From Mycobacterium sp. DL592 (GTDB lineage Bacteria; Actinomycetota; Actinomycetes; Mycobacteriales; Mycobacteriaceae), in contig NZ_CP050192.1 of assembly GCF_011694515.1 (NCBI RefSeq), positions 661,457-725,456 of the forward strand: DNA of 64,000 bases, written 5' to 3'. Shown piece after piece: positions 1 through 8,947 of the stretch (position 1 is its first letter; the number at the start of each line of letters is the position of its first letter). The notes under the pieces are model-generated. The model ran no database searches and had not been told where the DNA came from. It saw only the letters and a list, made by a program, of their open reading frames with translations. Made by a program: the position numbers and the translations under genes.

Positions 1-1
1 G

Positions 2-1087
2 ACCCCCCAACCCGGTTCCGGACCGAAGCTGCGCGACGGCGACGTCATACCGGCCGCCGACGTGCAGACCCCACCCGACATCGGCAAGCTGCTCGATGCG
101 ACCAACACAGCGTTGCAGGCGATCCCGCAGGAGAACCTGCGCACCGTCGTCGACGAAGCCGCCAAGGCGGTCGGCGGCCTGGGTCCCGAGCTGGCCCGCA
201 TCGTCGACGGGTCGACGGCGCTGGGGATCGAGGGCGGCAAGACCGTCGGACCGCTGACCCAGTTGATCGACCAGTCGCCACCGGTGCTCGAATCCCAAGT
301 CCGCACCTCGGACTCGATCGCCGTCTGGGCGGCGCGGATGGCCTCGATCACCGGACAGTTCAAAGATCAGGATGCGGCGTTCGCCGACTTGTTGAGGGTC
401 GGCGGTCCCGGGCTCGACGAGGGCAGGGCGCTGTTCGACCGGGTCGCGCCGACGCTGCCCGTGCTATTGGCCAACCTGGTCAGCCTCGGCGACATCGCGG
501 TCACCTATCGCAACGACCTTGAACAGCTACTGGTCCTCTTCCCGCAGGGCACGGCCGTGATGTCGGCGATCGCGGTGGCGGACTCCGGGGTCAAACAGGC
601 TTACCGGGGCATCTATCTGGACTTCAACCTCAACCTCAACCTGCCGCCACCATGCAACACCGGGTTCCTGCCGGTGGACCAGCAGCGCTCGGCATCCGAC
701 GTCGATTATCCCGAACGTCCGGCCGGCGACCTGTACTGCCGGATCCCGCAGGATTCCGACATGAATGTCCGTGGCGTGCGCAACATTCCGTGCGAGACAA
801 AGCCGTGGAAGCGGGCGCCCACGATCGAGATGTGCGAGAGCGACGAGAACTACGTGCCGCTGAACGACGGCTTCAACTGGAAGGGCGACCCCAACGCGAC
901 GTTCTCCGGCCAGGGTGTGCCGCAGTACCCGCCGGGCACCGACCCACGGCAGGCGCCGGTGGCCTTCGTTCCCTACGACCCCGCCACCGGCGGCTACGTC
1001 GGCCCCGACGGCAAGCGCTACACCCAGGCAGACCTCGCCCACCCGCAGAACAAGACCTGGCAGTCAATGCTGATCCCGCCGTCGTAG
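2..1087 (+). CDS. Mce family protein, C-terminal part (MceF-like, 5' truncated by window edge)
   Basis: The open frame enters from the window edge with the residues GPKLRDGDVIPAAD, a phrase typical of the end of the MCE (MlaD-like) domain, so the true start lies upstream. The rest is the helical Mce tail, then a Cys/Pro-rich end with PPPCNTGFLP, DLYCRIPQ, RNIPCETKP and a closing KTWQSML. Mce proteins form the periplasmic substrate channel of lipid or sterol importers with YrbE permeases. The gene is followed by non-mce genes, which fits the last position (MceF) of an mce operon, but the tail is also compatible with MceD. The substrate cannot be told from this fragment. Confidence 0.85.
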   Translation, partial: TPQPGSGPKLRDGDVIPAADVQTPPDIGKLLDATNTALQAIPQENLRTVVDEAAKAVGGLGPELARIVDGSTALGIEGGKTVGPLTQLIDQSPPVLESQVRTSDSIAVWAARMASITGQFKDQDAAFADLLRVGGPGLDEGRALFDRVAPTLPVLLANLVSLGDIAVTYRNDLEQLLVLFPQGTAVMSAIAVADSGVKQAYRGIYLDFNLNLNLPPPCNTGFLPVDQQRSASDVDYPERPAGDLYCRIPQDSDMNVRGVRNIPCETKPWKRAPTIEMCESDENYVPLNDGFNWKGDPNATFSGQGVPQYPPGTDPRQAPVAFVPYDPATGGYVGPDGKRYTQADLAHPQNKTWQSMLIPPS

Positions 1088-1152
1088 TCGGGGCGCCGGA
1101 TGTCGATGGCCAAACCGGTCCACCGGCGCAGCCGCCTCGCTATGGTCACGCC

Positions 1153-1593
1153 ATGGCAGTCAAAGATTCCCGCGAAGTGGTCATCGAAGCGACACCCGAG
1201 GAGATTCTCGACGTGATCGCCGACGTCGAGTCGACACCGACGTGGTCGCCGCAGTACCAGAGTGCCGAGGTGCTCGACGCCTACGACGACGGCCGGCCCC
1301 GGCAGGTCAAGATGAAGATCAAGGCCGCGGGCCTGACCGACGAGCAAATCGTCGAATACAGCTGGACCGACAGCAGTGCGAGCTGGACGCTGATCAAGGC
1401 TGGGCAGCTACGCTCCCAGGACGCCTCGTACACGCTGACCCCCGCCGGGGACAAGACCAAGGTGCGGTTCGACCTCAGCATCGACCTGGCGGTACCGCTA
1501 CCCGGCTTCGTGGTCAAGCGCACGATCAAGGGTGCGATGGAGACCGCCACCGACGGTCTGCGCAAGCAGGTACTCAAAGTCAAGAAGGGCTGA
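1153..1593 (+). CDS. SRPBCC/START-fold lipid-binding protein (Rv0854-like)
   Basis: This 146-residue protein has the polyketide-cyclase/START layout: an N-terminal strand with REVVIEATPEEILDVIADVES, the W in TPTWSPQY, and a long C-terminal helix ending in a basic tail. The fold binds hydrophobic ligands in a central cavity; no catalytic residues can be assigned. The start is the ATG of MAVKDSREV. An ATG 11 bases upstream is out of frame. It lies 14 bases before the racemase gene, and a clear paralogue sits on the racemase's other side at 2747, so the three are probably one transcription unit. The ligand is unknown; an acyl chain is an inference from the neighbourhood. Confidence 0.85.
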   Translation: MAVKDSREVVIEATPEEILDVIADVESTPTWSPQYQSAEVLDAYDDGRPRQVKMKIKAAGLTDEQIVEYSWTDSSASWTLIKAGQLRSQDASYTLTPAGDKTKVRFDLSIDLAVPLPGFVVKRTIKGAMETATDGLRKQVLKVKKG

Positions 1594-1607
1594 GTTACCT
1601 TGATCGC

Positions 1608-2690
1608 GTGACTGGTTCCGGGCCCCTCGCCGGGGTGAGAGTTATCGAGCTGGGCGGGATCGGGCCGGGACCGCACGCCGCGATGGTGCTGTCCGACCTG
1701 GGCGCCGACGTGGTGCGGGTGCGCAGACCCAGCGGGGGACTGGCCATGCCCGCCGAGCACATCGACCTGTTTCACCGCGGCAAGCGTGTGGTCGACCTGG
1801 ACATGAAGTCGCAGCGGCAGGCGCTGCTGGATCTGGTGGCCAAGGCCGACGTGCTGCTGGACTGCTTCCGTCCCGGCACCTGCGAGCGGCTGGGCATCGG
1901 CCCCGAACAGTGCGCGGCCGTCAACCCGCGGCTGATCTTCGCCCGCATGACCGGCTGGGGCCAGGACGGTCCGCTGGCCTCGGCGGCCGGCCACGACATC
2001 AACTACCTGTCCCAGACCGGGGCGCTGAATGCGATCGGCTACCGCGACCGGCCCCCGGTGGTGCCGCTGAACCTGGTCGCCGATTTCGGCGGCGGCTCGA
2101 TGCTGGTGCTGCTGGGCATCGTCGCCGCGCTCTACGAGCGGGAGAAGTCGGGTCAGGGTCAGGTGGTCGACGCGGCGATGGTCGACGGTGTCAGCGTGCT
2201 GGCCCAGGCGATGTGGACGATCAAGTCGACGGGACGGCTCTCCGACGCGCGCGAGTCGTTCATGCTCGACGGCAGCTGCCCGTACTATCGCACCTACGAG
2301 ACGGCCGACGGCAAGTACATGGCGGTCGGTTCGATCGAACCGCAGTTCTTCGCCGAATTGATTGCTGGACTTGGTCTTTCGGCTGACGAGGTGCCTGCCC
2401 AGTCGGACCTCGCCGGCCGGCCCGAGATGGCGCGGATCTTCACCGAGCGCTTCGCCGCCAAGACCCGAGACGAATGGGCCGCGATCTTCGCGGGCACCGA
2501 CGCGTGTGTCACGCCGGTTCTCGACTGGACCGAAGCCGCCGCCAGCGCGCACCTGCGGGAGCGCGGCACCCTGGTCGACGTCGGCGGAACCACGCAGGCC
2601 GCGCCCGCACCGCGGTTCTCCAGAAGCAGCACCGGTCCGGTCGGCTCACCCCCGAGGGAGTCCACCGCGATCGATGAAATAGGTTGGTAG
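1608..2690 (+). CDS. mcr: alpha-methylacyl-CoA racemase (CaiB/BaiF family)
   Basis: The enzyme interconverts (R)- and (S)-2-methylacyl-CoA, needed to degrade methyl-branched fatty acids and sterol side chains. From the GTG start it has 360 residues, the family length. The opening GVRVIELGGIGPGPHAAMVLSDLGAD is the CoA-binding Rossmann start. His129 (GHDINY), Asp159 (VADFGGGSM) and Glu244 (GSIEPQF) match the catalytic residues His126, Asp156 and Glu241 of the M. tuberculosis enzyme with a constant offset of three. The longer upstream open frame overlaps the preceding gene and was rejected. Formyl-CoA transferase is the other family function, but the spacing of these residues favours the racemase. 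Confidence 0.93.
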   Translation: MTGSGPLAGVRVIELGGIGPGPHAAMVLSDLGADVVRVRRPSGGLAMPAEHIDLFHRGKRVVDLDMKSQRQALLDLVAKADVLLDCFRPGTCERLGIGPEQCAAVNPRLIFARMTGWGQDGPLASAAGHDINYLSQTGALNAIGYRDRPPVVPLNLVADFGGGSMLVLLGIVAALYEREKSGQGQVVDAAMVDGVSVLAQAMWTIKSTGRLSDARESFMLDGSCPYYRTYETADGKYMAVGSIEPQFFAELIAGLGLSADEVPAQSDLAGRPEMARIFTERFAAKTRDEWAAIFAGTDACVTPVLDWTEAAASAHLRERGTLVDVGGTTQAAPAPRFSRSSTGPVGSPPRESTAIDEIGW

Positions 2691-2746
2691 GGAAAGCGTT
2701 CCGGCAAACCTCGTCGTACGGCCCGAGGGCTGGCTAGATTGGCCCT

Positions 2747-3199
2747 GTGGCGGTTCGAGCATCGCGAGAGATCGTGATCGACGCCTCGCCGGAGACCATC
2801 CTCGACGCGCTCGCCGACGTCGAGGCCGTGCCGACGTGGTCGTCGGTGCACAAACACGCCCACGTCGTCGACCGCTACCCCGACGGGCGCCCGCACCACG
2901 TCCGGGTCACCGTCAAGATTCTCGGGCTGGTCGACCACGAGATGCTGGAGTACCACTGGGGCCGGGACTGGGTGGTGTGGGACGCCGACCGCACTGCCCA
3001 ACAGCATGCCCAGCACGTCGAATACACGCTGCACCCCGAAGCGGCGGGCACGCGGGTGCGTTTCGACATCACCATGGAACCCTCGGCGCCGCTGCCGGAG
3101 TTCCTGGTCAAGCGTGCCAAGAAGACGGTCCTGCAGGCGGCGACCGAAGGGTTGCGCAGCTACGTCATGGGTGGCAACAGTTCCCGTCAGCCCGAGTAG
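2747..3199 (+). CDS. SRPBCC/START-fold protein, paralogue of the gene at 1153 (Rv0856/Rv0857-like)
   Basis: This is a 150-residue START-fold protein starting at GTG 2747. Its first 30 residues (ASREIVIDASPETILDALADVE, then PTWS) align residue for residue with the product of 1153, so the two arose by duplication around the racemase gene. It keeps the closing amphipathic helix with VKRAKKTVLQAATEGLR. It probably binds a lipid or acyl-CoA-derived ligand; no enzymatic residues are visible. The sequence upstream (2691-2746) contains a possible -10 hexamer near tagatt, so it may also have its own promoter. Confidence 0.83.
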   Translation: MAVRASREIVIDASPETILDALADVEAVPTWSSVHKHAHVVDRYPDGRPHHVRVTVKILGLVDHEMLEYHWGRDWVVWDADRTAQQHAQHVEYTLHPEAAGTRVRFDITMEPSAPLPEFLVKRAKKTVLQAATEGLRSYVMGGNSSRQPE

Positions 3200-3238
3200 A
3201 TCGGAATTCCGCCGGCATCAGCCTGAGTTGTCCCCGGT

Positions 3239-4153
3239 ATGCCAACCGGAATCGTGATCTCACCCCAAGCCGATGCCGACAACGCCGTCGATGACGTCAT
3301 CAACCAGGCCCGCGGTGCGTACGCCGCGGGCGTACGTCAGGTGTGGTTCGCCCAGCAGTTCGATCTCGACGCCATCTCACTGTCCGGGGTGGTCGGTGCG
3401 GCCGTCCCAGGTCTCGGCGTCGGCACCTTCGTGGTGCCGATCAATCCTCGTCACCCGCTGGTGGTGGCGTCCCTCGCGCAGACCGCACAGGCCGCCAGCC
3501 ACGGCAACTTCACCCTGGGGCTAGGTCTCGGAGCGCACGAACCCGAACGGGTGGCGTTCGGGCAGAAGTGGCCAGGCACCGTCGAGCGGCTCCGTGAGCA
3601 TCTCACCGTGCTGCGATCGATCTTCGACACTGGCACAGTCGATTTCCACGGCTCCCAGATCACCGCAAGCCCCGGGTGGCCGCCACGGGTAGCCGGCGGG
3701 ACACCGGTACCGATATATGTCGCCGCGATGGGGCCCAAGTCGCTTGCGGTCACCGGCGAGCTTGCCGACGGAACGTTGCCCTATCTGGCCGGCCCGCGCA
3801 CCATCAGCGAGTTCATCGTGCCCACGATCTCTGCCGCGGCGGCCGCGGCCGGGCGGCCTGAGCCCCGGGTCATCGCCGCGGTCCCGGTCCTGGTCACCGA
3901 TGACGTGCCCGCCGGACGCCGCGCCGCAGAGGAAGTACTCAGCTTCTACACGGCGATCCCGTCCTATCAGAAGGTGATCGCCAGGGAAGGCGTCTCCAGT
4001 GTCGCCGAGCTGGCGGCCATCGGGCCCGCCGAGGCGGTACTCGAACAGCTGCGGTCCTACCGGTCCGCCGGTGTCAGCGACCTGGTGCTCACGCAGCTGC
4101 GGGGGATTCCCGCACCGCCGGACGCGCTATGGGAGCTCGCGGCCGCCCTTTAG
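3239..4153 (+). CDS. LLM class (F420-dependent type) oxidoreductase
   Basis: This 304-residue luciferase-like (bacterial TIM-barrel) flavin or F420 enzyme has GVRQVWFAQQFDLDA near the N-terminus, a GVGTFVVPINPRHPLVVA strand and the loop GNFTLGLGLGAHEPERVAFG. These features fit the LLM subfamily whose closest known members use cofactor F420 in mycobacteria. The substrate is unknown. The start is the ATG at 3239. Its 3' end overlaps the convergent aminotransferase gene by 27 bases. It may be cotranscribed with the upstream racemase group, since the gap is only 39 bases. Confidence 0.85.
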   Translation: MPTGIVISPQADADNAVDDVINQARGAYAAGVRQVWFAQQFDLDAISLSGVVGAAVPGLGVGTFVVPINPRHPLVVASLAQTAQAASHGNFTLGLGLGAHEPERVAFGQKWPGTVERLREHLTVLRSIFDTGTVDFHGSQITASPGWPPRVAGGTPVPIYVAAMGPKSLAVTGELADGTLPYLAGPRTISEFIVPTISAAAAAAGRPEPRVIAAVPVLVTDDVPAGRRAAEEVLSFYTAIPSYQKVIAREGVSSVAELAAIGPAEAVLEQLRSYRSAGVSDLVLTQLRGIPAPPDALWELAAAL

Positions 4154-5341
4154 CACGGCCAGGCGTAGGATCGCCTCGTCGAGGGTGTCGTCGCGTTTGC
4201 AGAATGCGAAGCGCACCAAGTGATTCCACTGGTCGGCATGCCCGGAGTTCGGATCGCAGAACGCCGACATCGGGATCGCCGCGACGCCGGCGCGGGCCGG
4301 CAATTCGGCGCAGAACGCGGCACTGTCGGAATAGCCCAGCGGCCGCGGATCGGCGCACAGGAAGTAGGTGCCCGCGCTGTCGTGCACGGCGAAGCCCAGA
4401 TCGTCCAGTGCGCCGGCGAGGCGGTCGCGCTTGACCTGAAGCGAGTCGCGCAGGGCATCGACCCAGGCGTCCTCGGCGTTGAGCGCGTAGGCCACCGCGG
4501 GCTGGAACGGCGCACCGCCGACATAGGAGAGGTACTGCTTGGCTGCGCGCACCCCGGCGATCAGCTCCGGTGTGCCGCAGGCCCAGCCGATCTTCCAGCC
4601 GGTGCAGTTGAACATCTTCGCCGCGCTGGAGATCGTCACGGTGCGCTCGGCCATGCCGGGATAGGTGGCGATCGGCAGATGCCGCGTGCCGTCGTAGACC
4701 AGGTGCTCGTAGACCTCGTCGCTGATCACCAACAGGTCGGCCTCGACCGCGAACTGGGCCAACGCGCGCAGGTCGCGGTCGGAGAGCACCATGCCGGTCG
4801 GGTTGTGCGGCGAGTTGACGATCACCGCTTTAGTCCGCGGGGTGACGGCGGCCCGCAGCGCGTCGACGTCGAGGGTGAAGCCGCGACCGTGCGGCGCCAG
4901 CGGGACGGTGATCCGGTTGCAGCCGGCCATCGCGATGACGGGCGCGTAGGTGTCGAAGGCGGGCTCGATGACGAGGACGTCGGAGCCCGGTTCGACCAGG
5001 CCGAGCACCGAGGCGGCGATCGCCTCGGAGGCGCCGACGGTGATCAGCACTTCGGTCTCCGGGTCGAACTCCATGCCGTAGCGGCGCTTGCGCTGCGCGG
5101 CGACGGATTGGCGCAACGGCAGGATGCCGGCACCGGGCGGGTACTGGTTCACGCCGTCGGCGATGGCCTTCTGGGCGGCTTCGAGCATGCCGATGGGGCC
5201 GTCCTCGTCAGGGAAGCCTTGGCCGAGGTTCACCGCGTCGAGCCGCGCGGCGAGCGCCGACATCGCGGCGAAGATGTTGACCGCATACGGTTGCAGCCGC
5301 TGGACCGTCGCCGCCGGGCCGGCGACAGTGGGTTCCGTCAT
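4127..5341 (-). CDS. dapC: class I/II PLP aminotransferase, N-succinyldiaminopimelate aminotransferase-like (DapC, Rv0858c-like)
   Basis: The 404-residue product is a fold-type I aminotransferase. It has NLGQGFPDEDGP, the YPPGAGILPLR segment, the NSPHNPTGMV asparagine loop, SDEVYEHLVYDG, and SSAAKMFNCTGWKIGW with the PLP lysine. In M. tuberculosis the equivalent gene at this position is annotated dapC, transferring an amino group to N-succinyl-2-amino-6-ketopimelate in lysine/peptidoglycan synthesis. Related enzymes include kynurenine aminotransferases, so the substrate is by homology and position. The start is the ATG of MTEPTVAG. A longer frame upstream would run into the divergent fadA promoter region and was rejected. 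Confidence 0.85.
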   Translation of the reverse strand: MTEPTVAGPAATVQRLQPYAVNIFAAMSALAARLDAVNLGQGFPDEDGPIGMLEAAQKAIADGVNQYPPGAGILPLRQSVAAQRKRRYGMEFDPETEVLITVGASEAIAASVLGLVEPGSDVLVIEPAFDTYAPVIAMAGCNRITVPLAPHGRGFTLDVDALRAAVTPRTKAVIVNSPHNPTGMVLSDRDLRALAQFAVEADLLVISDEVYEHLVYDGTRHLPIATYPGMAERTVTISSAAKMFNCTGWKIGWACGTPELIAGVRAAKQYLSYVGGAPFQPAVAYALNAEDAWVDALRDSLQVKRDRLAGALDDLGFAVHDSAGTYFLCADPRPLGYSDSAAFCAELPARAGVAAIPMSAFCDPNSGHADQWNHLVRFAFCKRDDTLDEAILRLAVLKGGRELP

Positions 5342-5393
5342 GGGCACAGAGCCTACTGAGCGAATGGGGCGGAATCCCAGCTCAGACGCCCAA

Positions 5394-5420
5394 CCAACAG
5401 GTTGGCCGAACAGCCTGTTA
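5394..5420. promoter_or_regulatory. candidate operator in the dapC/fadA divergent promoter region
   Basis: A perfect 12-bp palindrome CCAACAGGTTGG (5394-5405) overlaps the left arm of a wider inverted repeat, AACAGG (5397-5402) and CCTGTT near 5414-5419. It lies about 80 bases upstream of fadA. The layout suits a TetR-type dimer regulating beta-oxidation. No regulator is identified and the binding is inferred. Confidence 0.4.
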
Positions 5421-5496
5421 GGGTGCCAGTACAGAGGTCTAGGCTCGCAGGCGCCGGATCCACACACTCCGAAAAGGACAGAAGGGGCAAACAACC

Positions 5497-6708
5497 ATGT
5501 CCGAAGAAGCCTTCATCTACGAGGCCATTCGCACGCCTCGCGGTAAGCAGCGGGGCGGCTCGCTGACCGAGGTCAAGCCGCTCAACCTGGTCGTCGGCCT
5601 GATCGAGGAACTGCGCACGCGCTTCCCCGACCTCGACGAGAGCCTGATCAGCGACGTCATCCTCGGCTGCGTCTCCCCGGTCGGTGACCAGGGCGGCGAC
5701 ATCGCCCGCACCGCCGTGCTGGCCGCCGGTATGCCCGACACCGTCGGTGGCGTGCAGCTCAACCGGTTCTGCGCCTCGGGCCTGGAGGCCGTCAACACCG
5801 CCGCACAGAAGGTCCGCTCCGGCTGGGACGACCTGGTGCTCGCCGGTGGTGTCGAGTCGATGAGCCGCGTTCCGATGGGTTCCGACGGCGGCGCGATGTT
5901 CACCGACGTCCCCTTCACCTTTGACAACTACATCGCCCCCCAGGGCATCGGTGCCGACCTGATCGCCACCATCGAGGGCTTCTCCCGCGAGGACGTCGAC
6001 GCCTACGCCGCGCAGTCCCAGGAACGCGCCGCCGCGGCGTGGTCGGGCGGCTACTTCGCCAAGTCGGTGGTCCCGGTCCGCGACCAGAACGGCCTGGTGA
6101 TCCTCGACCATGACGAGCACATGCGCCCCGGCACCACGGTGGAAAGCCTCGGCAAGCTGAAGTCCGCGTTCGAGGGCCTGGCCGCCATGGCCGGCTTCGA
6201 CGATGTGGCGCTGCAGAAGTACCACTGGATCGAGAAGATCAACCACGTCCACACCGGCGGCAACAGCTCGGGCATCGTCGACGGTGCGGCGCTGGTGCTC
6301 ATCGGCTCCGAAAGTGCGGGCAAGTCCCAGGGCCTGACCCCGCGCGCCCGCGTGGTGGCCACCGCGACGACCGGCGCCGACGCGACGATCATGCTCACCG
6401 GCCCCACCCCGGCCACCGAGAAGGTACTGGCCCGTGCCGGCCTGACCGTCGACGACATCGACCTGTTCGAGCTCAACGAGGCATTCGCCTCGGTGGTGCT
6501 GAAGTTCCAGAAGGACCTGAACATCCCCAACGAGAAGCTCAACGTCAACGGCGGCGCCATCGCGATGGGCCACCCGCTGGGTGCCACCGGCGCCATGATC
6601 ACCGGGACCATGGTCGACGAGCTGGAGCGCCGCGGCGCCAAGCGCGCGCTGATCACCCTGTGCATCGGCGGCGGCATGGGCGTGGCCACCATCATCGAGC
6701 GAGTGTAA
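5497..6708 (+). CDS. fadA: acetyl-CoA acyltransferase, beta subunit of the fatty-acid oxidation complex
   Basis: FadA performs the last step of beta-oxidation, thiolysis of 3-ketoacyl-CoA. The protein has 403 residues, equal to M. tuberculosis FadA. The nucleophile is Cys92 (RFCASGLEA); His359 ([12 protein letters not shown]) and Cys389 (LCIGGGMG) complete the site, and NEAF is present. The start is the ATG preceded by AAAAGGACAGAAGGGG-type purine-rich sequence. FadB starts nine bases after its stop, so both are made from one mRNA and assemble into the membrane-associated trifunctional complex. The inverted repeat upstream may be the control site. Confidence 0.96.
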   Translation: MSEEAFIYEAIRTPRGKQRGGSLTEVKPLNLVVGLIEELRTRFPDLDESLISDVILGCVSPVGDQGGDIARTAVLAAGMPDTVGGVQLNRFCASGLEAVNTAAQKVRSGWDDLVLAGGVESMSRVPMGSDGGAMFTDVPFTFDNYIAPQGIGADLIATIEGFSREDVDAYAAQSQERAAAAWSGGYFAKSVVPVRDQNGLVILDHDEHMRPGTTVESLGKLKSAFEGLAAMAGFDDVALQKYHWIEKINHVHTGGNSSGIVDGAALVLIGSESAGKSQGLTPRARVVATATTGADATIMLTGPTPATEKVLARAGLTVDDIDLFELNEAFASVVLKFQKDLNIPNEKLNVNGGAIAMGHPLGATGAMITGTMVDELERRGAKRALITLCIGGGMGVATIIERV

Positions 6709-6717
6709 GGAAAACCT

Positions 6718-8865
6718 ATGGCTGAGAACACAATTGCGTGGGACAAGGATGCCGATGGCATCGTCACGCTGACGCTGGACGACCCGACCGGGTCGGCCAA
6801 TGTGATGAACGAGCACTACAAGGAATCCATGCACAAGGCCGTGGAAGAGCTAGCACGCCTTGTCAAAGAGGACCCAACTTCGATCACCGGTGTGGTGATC
6901 ACCAGCGGCAAGAAGACCTTCTTCGCCGGCGGTGACCTCAAGAGCATGATCAATGCCGGCCCGGAGAACGCCGGTGAGATCTTCGACGAGGTCGAGGACA
7001 TCAAGCGCGATCTGCGTGCGCTGGAGACCCTGGGTGTCCCCGTGGTCGCGGCCATCAACGGCGCCGCCCTCGGTGGCGGCCTGGAGATCGCACTGGCCAC
7101 CCATCACCGCATCGTCGCCGATGTCAAGGGTGTGCAGATCGGCCTGCCCGAGGTCACCCTGGGCCTGCTGCCCGGTGGCGGCGGCGTGGCCCGGACCGTG
7201 CGGATGCTGGGCATCCAGAACGCCTTCGTCAACGTGCTGAGCCAGGGCACCCGGTTCAAGCCGGCCGCTGCCAAGGAGAACGGTCTGGTCGACGAGCTGG
7301 TCGGCAGCGTCGAGGAACTGATCCCCGCCGCCAAGGCATGGATCAAGGCCAACCCCGACGCGCACACCCAGCCGTGGGATGCCAAGGGCTACAAGATGCC
7401 CGGCGGTACCCCGAGCAGCCCGGCGCTGGCGGCGATCCTGCCGTCCTTCCCGTCGCTGCTGCGCAAGCAGCTCAAGGGCGCACCGATGCCCGCCCCGCGC
7501 AACATCCTGGCCGCGGCCGTCGAGGGTGCGCAGGTGGACTTCGAGACCGCGACCCGCATCGAGAGCCGCTACTTCACCGAGCTCGTCACCGGCCCGATCG
7601 CCAAGAACATGATCCAGGCGTTCTTCTTCGACCTGCAGGCCATCAACTCCGGTGGCTCGCGGCCCGAGGGCATCGGCAAGACCCCGATCACCAAGATCGG
7701 TGTGCTGGGCGCGGGCATGATGGGTGCCGGTATCGCCTACGTCTCGGCCAAGGCCGGCTTCGACGTCGTCCTCAAGGACGTCACCATCGAGGCCGCACAG
7801 AAGGGCAAGTCCTACTCCGAGAAGCTCGAGGCCAAGGCGCTCGAGCGCGGCAAGACCTCCAAGGAGCGCTCCGACGCGCTGCTGGCCCGGATCACCCCGA
7901 CCGCCGATGCCGCCGACTTCGCCGGTGTCGACTTCGTCATCGAAGCCGTCTTCGAGTCGGTCGACCTGAAGCACAAGGTGTTCCAGGAGATCGAGGACAT
8001 CGTCGAGCCCAACGCGCTGCTGGGATCGAACACCTCGACGCTGCCCATCACCGAACTGGCGACCGGCGTGAAGCGTCAGGACGACTTCATCGGAATCCAC
8101 TTCTTCTCGCCGGTCGACAAGATGCCGCTGGTGGAGATCATCAAGGGCGAGAAGACCTCTGACGAGGCGCTGGCCCGGGTGTTCGACTACACGCTGGCCA
8201 TCGGCAAGACCCCGATCGTGGTCAACGACAGCCGCGGTTTCTACACCAGCCGCGTCATCGGCACCTTCGTCAACGAGGCGCTGGCGATGCTCGGCGAGGG
8301 TGTCGAGCCGGCGTCCATCGAGCACGCGGGTGCGCAGGCCGGTTACCCGGCCCCGCCGCTTCAGCTGTCCGACGAGCTCAACCTCGAGCTGATGCACAAG
8401 ATCGCCGTCGCCACCCGCAAGGGTGTCGAGGACGCGGGCGGCACCTACACCGGGCATCCGGCCGAGGCGGTCGTCGAGAAGATGATCGAGATCGGGCGTC
8501 CGTCGCGGCTGTCCGGTGCCGGCTTCTACGAGTACGTCGACGGCAAGCGGACCCGGCTGTGGCCCGGCCTGCGGGAGACATTCAACTCCGGCAGTTCGCA
8601 GATTCCGTTGCAGGACATGATCGATCGGATGCTGTTCGCCGAGGCACTGGAAACCCAGAAGTGCTTCGACGAGGGCGTGATCACCACGACCGCCGACGCC
8701 AACATCGGCTCGATCATGGGCATCGGCTTCCCGCCGTGGACCGGTGGCGCCGCGCAGCTGATCACCGGCTACCCGCATGGCGGTAAGGCCGGGTTCGTCG
8801 CGCGGGCCAAGGAGCTGGCCGCCAAGTACGGCGACCGCTTCAACCCGCCGGCCTCGCTGCTGTAG
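6718..8865 (+). CDS. fadB: multifunctional 3-hydroxyacyl-CoA dehydrogenase/enoyl-CoA hydratase, alpha subunit
   Basis: The 715-residue protein carries an N-terminal crotonase domain (about residues 10-200; GGDLKSM and AALGGGLEIA form the oxyanion and catalytic region, with a second acidic residue in GLPEVTLG). The 3-hydroxyacyl-CoA dehydrogenase NAD domain starts near residue 325 (IGVLGAGMMGAGIAY), and the C-terminal dimerisation domain follows (IGIHFFSPVDKMPLVEII, then SRGFYTSR). It hydrates enoyl-CoA and oxidises the product to 3-ketoacyl-CoA, which it passes to FadA. A strong hairpin terminator follows its stop, marking the operon end. Confidence 0.96.
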   Translation: MAENTIAWDKDADGIVTLTLDDPTGSANVMNEHYKESMHKAVEELARLVKEDPTSITGVVITSGKKTFFAGGDLKSMINAGPENAGEIFDEVEDIKRDLRALETLGVPVVAAINGAALGGGLEIALATHHRIVADVKGVQIGLPEVTLGLLPGGGGVARTVRMLGIQNAFVNVLSQGTRFKPAAAKENGLVDELVGSVEELIPAAKAWIKANPDAHTQPWDAKGYKMPGGTPSSPALAAILPSFPSLLRKQLKGAPMPAPRNILAAAVEGAQVDFETATRIESRYFTELVTGPIAKNMIQAFFFDLQAINSGGSRPEGIGKTPITKIGVLGAGMMGAGIAYVSAKAGFDVVLKDVTIEAAQKGKSYSEKLEAKALERGKTSKERSDALLARITPTADAADFAGVDFVIEAVFESVDLKHKVFQEIEDIVEPNALLGSNTSTLPITELATGVKRQDDFIGIHFFSPVDKMPLVEIIKGEKTSDEALARVFDYTLAIGKTPIVVNDSRGFYTSRVIGTFVNEALAMLGEGVEPASIEHAGAQAGYPAPPLQLSDELNLELMHKIAVATRKGVEDAGGTYTGHPAEAVVEKMIEIGRPSRLSGAGFYEYVDGKRTRLWPGLRETFNSGSSQIPLQDMIDRMLFAEALETQKCFDEGVITTTADANIGSIMGIGFPPWTGGAAQLITGYPHGGKAGFVARAKELAAKYGDRFNPPASLL

Positions 8866-8881
8866 GCACGAGACGCAAGGT

Positions 8882-8910
8882 CCCCGAAACGGTTTCGTTT
8901 CGGGGATCTT
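8882..8910 (+). terminator. intrinsic-type terminator after fadAB
   Basis: The arms CCCCGAAAC (8882-8890) and GTTTCGGGG (8897-8905) are perfectly complementary around a six-base loop, followed by atctttg. The T tract is short, as is usual in mycobacteria. It sits 17 bases past the fadB stop and separates fadAB from the next + strand gene. Confidence 0.85.
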
Positions 8911-8947
8911 TGCGTTGTGCGGTGCGGATCGGCGCTAGCGTTACCGC

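Noticed and set aside
4220..5359. Long + strand open frame of 379 codons
   Set aside because: It lies entirely antisense to the dapC-like aminotransferase, has His/Gly/Arg-rich text with no domain, and is a typical high-GC shadow.
6850..8778. 642-codon minus-strand frame under fadB
   Set aside because: Antisense shadow of fadB third-codon GC bias; no recognisable motifs and no ribosome-binding site.
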